Source: Antedon mediterranea (lineage: Eukaryota > Echinodermata > Crinoidea > Comatulida > Antedonidae). From it: a DNA stretch of 60,000 nt. Under the pieces are notes generated by a model. It was given only the letters and a program-made list of their open reading frames with translations, had not been told where the DNA came from and ran no database searches. Position numbers and translations under genes: made by a program. The stretch is taken from positions 23,499,201-23,559,200 of the forward strand of contig NC_092670.1 in the NCBI RefSeq assembly GCF_964355755.1, in the 5' to 3' direction. Below are positions 56,701 to 60,000 of this stretch, in pieces; the stretch's first letter is position 1; each line of letters begins with the position of its first letter.

Positions 56701-59700
56701 CGCAAGAAGTAAGCGAACACATCGATATGCAGCTGAGGGAAATTGTTCAAACTGAACAGAAAGCACCGAATGTTTCAAAAGATGCAAATAAGGTATCAAA
56801 CCAAATTATAGAGAATATAAGCACAACCAAAGAAGGTGAAACAATCACTGTATCAGAAACGATACATGATAAAAATATGGAAAAAATGGATTGTATTCAT
56901 AAAGATATAACAGAAGATATAAAAATAGTTAAACAAGTGTCAATAGATAGTAAGAAAATGTTTGCCAAAGATTGTGTACAGAAAAAAGATAAGATTTCAG
57001 AATATGTTCCTGAAGTGGTTCAAAAGAATATGCAGTTTGTTGAAAACGTAGCAAAGGATTGCAGTGAGCAAAAGGAAGCAGTTAATTCTGTTGAACTTTC
57101 AACAAATGAAAAGTCACATACATCAACGCAAGAAACAGTGGCTATGACAGAACCTATTAAATTTGTAGCCGTAATACCAACGTCTAAAGGTGATAAGCCT
57201 TTGCCGACCACGCTCTGTGCTTCAACTATATCACCAGTTGATGCTGGTTTCAATCCTGAATCTGTGCTTAACAAACAACTTTCTCAAAATCCTGTAAAAG
57301 AAGATAAATCAAGTATTTCAACTTCAACATGTTCTTCTATGGAGTGTTTATCAAAACACATACACAACTCAAACTCATCAGCTTGCTATAAAACTTCAAA
57401 ATATACAGGTAAATATGTTTGCCATATTATCAGATGTATATATTTGAAATATAGAGGTATCATCAGAGCAATTACTAGCTAAATTATCAACAACAAATTT
57501 GTAAATGTCTTGTTGGATTTTTGTATGGTTTTCTTTTTAAAACTTTTTAAAAGTTCTTCTTTATTATTTTCCTTTGATGTTTTATTATCATTTTAATTAT
57601 TTTATTTTCATTCATTTTAGTTTCTTCTGGTCAAAATAAATTATCTACAGCCAATCCCTCTCAATCTTCTTCCCTCACAAGTCTTCCTCTTTACGTTAAT
57701 GGCACAGGTTGTTTAACTGTCCAACGAGAATCCCATCGCGGAGTTGTCAAAGACGGAACCAAGGTGCATGCCACAACATTCATTCCTGCAATGGGTGATT
57801 ACATTCCATCGTTTGGCTCTGGTTCAATACAAGGCAAACCAAAACCTAATTCATTTGTTTCTGGAGTTGATCAAAACAAGGTAACTGTTAAAAGAGAAAA
57901 AGGAAATCCTTGTAAGACTTTGTTTACTGAAACCAAAGATAGTTTGAACCAAGTTGAACAGAAAAATGATACTAAAAGTGACTCACAGTTATTTCCAAAG
58001 CAGACAGGGAATGAACAGTCAAAACATTCTGTAAAAGTTGAAAAAACTGGTCCACATGCCAATGTTATAAATCTCTGTACAGAACCAACGGCATCGACAG
58101 AAAAGCAAACTGTTAAAATTGACAAGATTGAAGAGCCAACAACACTAGAAGTTACCAAACACTCGCCAAAGGACCAACACATTAAAAACTCGAAACAAGT
58201 TAGTGGCAGGATTCACCACCAGTCTGGTGACGATAACTCTAGCAAAACTTCCAAAAACATCCTGGAGGACTATCCTAGTAGAAAAAATGAGTTTGCTGGT
58301 GTTAAAATTGGACCAAAAAGCTTAGAATGTTCACAACAAGGCAGGTCTACACCCAGTGGCAAGGCACCACCTCCTGTTGGAATAGCTGTTGCACAGAAGA
58401 GGCATGGCAGCAAAGATTCTGAATCTGGTAGCTCACGATCTAGAGGTATACATTTTTTGTTCTATTTGGCATGGTGTAGCTTGTTACAGAAATTCTCTCC
58501 AATGCCTAGTAGTCTTCTGCAATTTCTTTTGTGATATTTTTCAATCATTTACTTTGAAATAAACATTCTCTAAACATTTGACTTTACTATTTTCAGCAAA
58601 ATACAACTTACTTCTGGGATCAAGACCATCCAGTGTTGACTCAATCAGTGCTGATAGTAGAAAGAATGAAAGACCTTCTTCTAAGTAAGTTCTCAATTGT
58701 ATTGTTGACCAAAGTGTATAAAATTAATTATCCTTTCTTCTTATATGAATAAGTATATATCCTGCCATACCTATCACCAGCTATCAATAGCTATGCCCTA
58801 ATGATTTAAATATTGACAAGATTGTCTGTTGTATAGTTACTCAACTTTACTCAGGGGTTCTTTAACCCTTGTAAATAGGAACATTCTTAAATAAAATTTA
58901 TTTTTATTATATGAATTTGACTGTTTACGGCATGATAATGTTGACTTTTTCAGACCGCACTCAAACAACAGACTGGGATCAAACTTAGTTATAACAGGTA
59001 AAATTATTTATTATTTCTTACAAATTATTTTTAGTTAAGATTTACAATTAATTCATTTACGTCCATCTATCACATTTTTTAACTCTCCTCTTTTCTAACT
59101 GAAAGGTGGTGAGGATTATAGGCGAAGTTCATTGGTAAAATCAGATGCTTCAACACCTTCATTGACAGCAGATCACCACTGGTACTCCAGAATGGCAGCT
59201 ACACGGCCTACCTACCTTCCCGGGGGTGCCTATGGACTACCATCCACCCACCCAGCCACTTACAACCCATCTGGTGGAGATTCAACACAGGGCCCAGTTC
59301 CTCTTCCTCCACCTGGATGGCAACTTGCTAAAGATCCAACGACTGGTCAGCTATTATGGGTACCAGCAATCGATGCCGGTGGTATGTTAAAAAAAATATA
59401 ATTAATTTGATAGCTAAACATTTTATAAAGTGTATTCCATGTTTATTTTCATTGATACTGGTTAATGTTTTTATTATTACTGTTATACATTGTATTTTGA
59501 CAGCATTTCCTTACCTTGTTCCACCACACATGCAACATCCAAGTCATTCTCTGCTGATGAACCAGCACATGTACGGTATGAGACAACATGAACGCCATGA
59601 ACAGGCAAATCGGGAATACCAAGTAGCTATACAACACCAGCAACAGGCCTATTTAGAGTATGTGAGGCAGGCTCACGAAAGGCAAGAGCAGCACAAACGT

Positions 59701-60000
59701 GACACATCAAGAAGCCATCTTGCAACTGATTATGAGCATAGGCCAGAACAAGCTGCAGAGGTTACGCATTGTCATCCTTATTTACCAGGCATTGGACACT
59801 TAGGCCTACCTTCAATGTACCCAGGACATGGAGCGACCCAGTATGTCTTTGATCCAGCTACTAGAGCATTTATACCAGTGCCATCACCATCTATCTCTGT
59901 TGATGAGAAACATCGACCAAAACCTTCTTCTTCACGTGGTTCCAGCGCATCCGAACTTGCCTCTCCAAAATCAGTTTCTCATTCTGTTAAATCTGAGACA
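53714..60000 (+). CDS. TNRC18: TNRC18/BAHCC1-like chromatin protein, N-terminal 1085 residues, continues past window
   Basis: TNRC18 and BAHCC1 are large nuclear proteins with a C-terminal BAH domain that reads repressive histone marks; that domain lies beyond the window. Coding exons: 53684-54011 (ATG at 53714), 55798-55941, 56170-56280, 56437-57408, 57621-58445, 58597-58684, 58954-58997, 59106-59381, 59504 to the edge. All phases agree. Recognisable family blocks are a His/Pro-rich LHPFHPPFYHPYLPL (about 149-163), ATTFIPAMGDY (about 559-569), PPPVGIAVAQKR (about 758-770), and QLAKDPTTGQLLWVPA (about 900-915), followed by a Gln/Glu/Arg-rich helix (about 945-988, HERHEQANREYQ). Exon 56437-57408 is Lys/Glu/Ser-rich and looks disordered. 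The start has A at -3 and G at +4, with an upstream in-frame stop in the preceding exon. TNRC18 and BAHCC1 are vertebrate paralogues, so either name could apply. Fewer than half of the expected residues are visible. Confidence 0.86.
54483..54821. mobile_element. Possible short TIR element with tagagggcg ends
   Basis: A perfect 10-bp inverted repeat (atagagggcg at the left, cgccctctat at the right) bounds about 340 bp. The same cgccctct end sequence recurs twice downstream. The TIR is short, so chance or a shared dispersed motif is possible. Confidence 0.4.
54834..55230 (-). mobile_element. Antisense retroelement-like 3' fragment
   Basis: On the minus strand an open frame of about 60 or more codons ends at 55045: NIWNEFSNSTINNKLYYVL, then ALPLP-like AIPLPNEVEQIFDRCCK and KRAWKKRS. 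It is followed by about 200 bp that end in an aaataaataaataa simple repeat, as LINE tails do. The insert splits a local duplication (gcgccctcta, aattgtaa, ggttat). I do not recognise the protein with certainty. Confidence 0.4.

Noticed and set aside
57020-58182. Minus-strand frames of 84 and 103 codons at 57020 and 57871
   Set aside because: Both are shadows of long coding exons of the TNRC18-like gene.
1-60000. Bacterial-style features (operons, ribosome binding sites, terminators, origins)
   Set aside because: The sequence is eukaryotic, and no bacterial or organellar segment was seen.

Overview
The window is animal nuclear DNA. It is AT-rich, its genes are split by GT-AG introns, and it carries non-LTR retrotransposon, SINE and MITE remnants. 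Gene content (WDR90, a TRIM-NHL gene, a TNRC18/BAHCC1-type gene) fits a deuterostome. The many TAGGCCTA-like words and the RING/B-box/filamin/NHL gene with one coding exon suggest an echinoderm. That is inference, and I cannot name the species.

Layout, all three genes on the + strand. (1) 257-21380: the 3' part of WDR90, a centriole/cilium WD40 protein. I traced 29 coding exons by hand; splice phases agree throughout and give 1448 residues to a TGA at 21378. The N-terminal part lies upstream of the window. (2) 5096-7231: a complete 711-residue TRIM-NHL protein in a single coding exon, nested in the same orientation inside the 7.6 kb intron between WDR90 exons at 773-830 and 8454-8572. The same intron holds an antisense LINE with an open reverse transcriptase frame, a TIR element and a 58-bp palindrome. 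(3) 53714-60000: the N-terminal 1085 residues of a TNRC18/BAHCC1-like chromatin protein that runs off the right edge, with a non-coding exon at 49711-49754 and possibly a first exon ending near 28996.

Between WDR90 and the TNRC18-like coding region lie about 32 kb without a recognisable protein-coding gene. They hold local repeats, including a 47-bp hairpin tandem array at 35578-35953, tRNA-like SINE pieces, and a strong excess of the palindromic hexamer AGGCCT compared with the WDR90 region.

The three genes act in different processes (centriole/cilium, probable ubiquitin ligase, chromatin) and nothing suggests a shared pathway. I found no clearly undescribed system. The items most worth a second look are the nested TRIM gene, the 5S-rRNA-headed SINE inside a CCAAT minisatellite, the hairpin array, and the AGGCCT enrichment.
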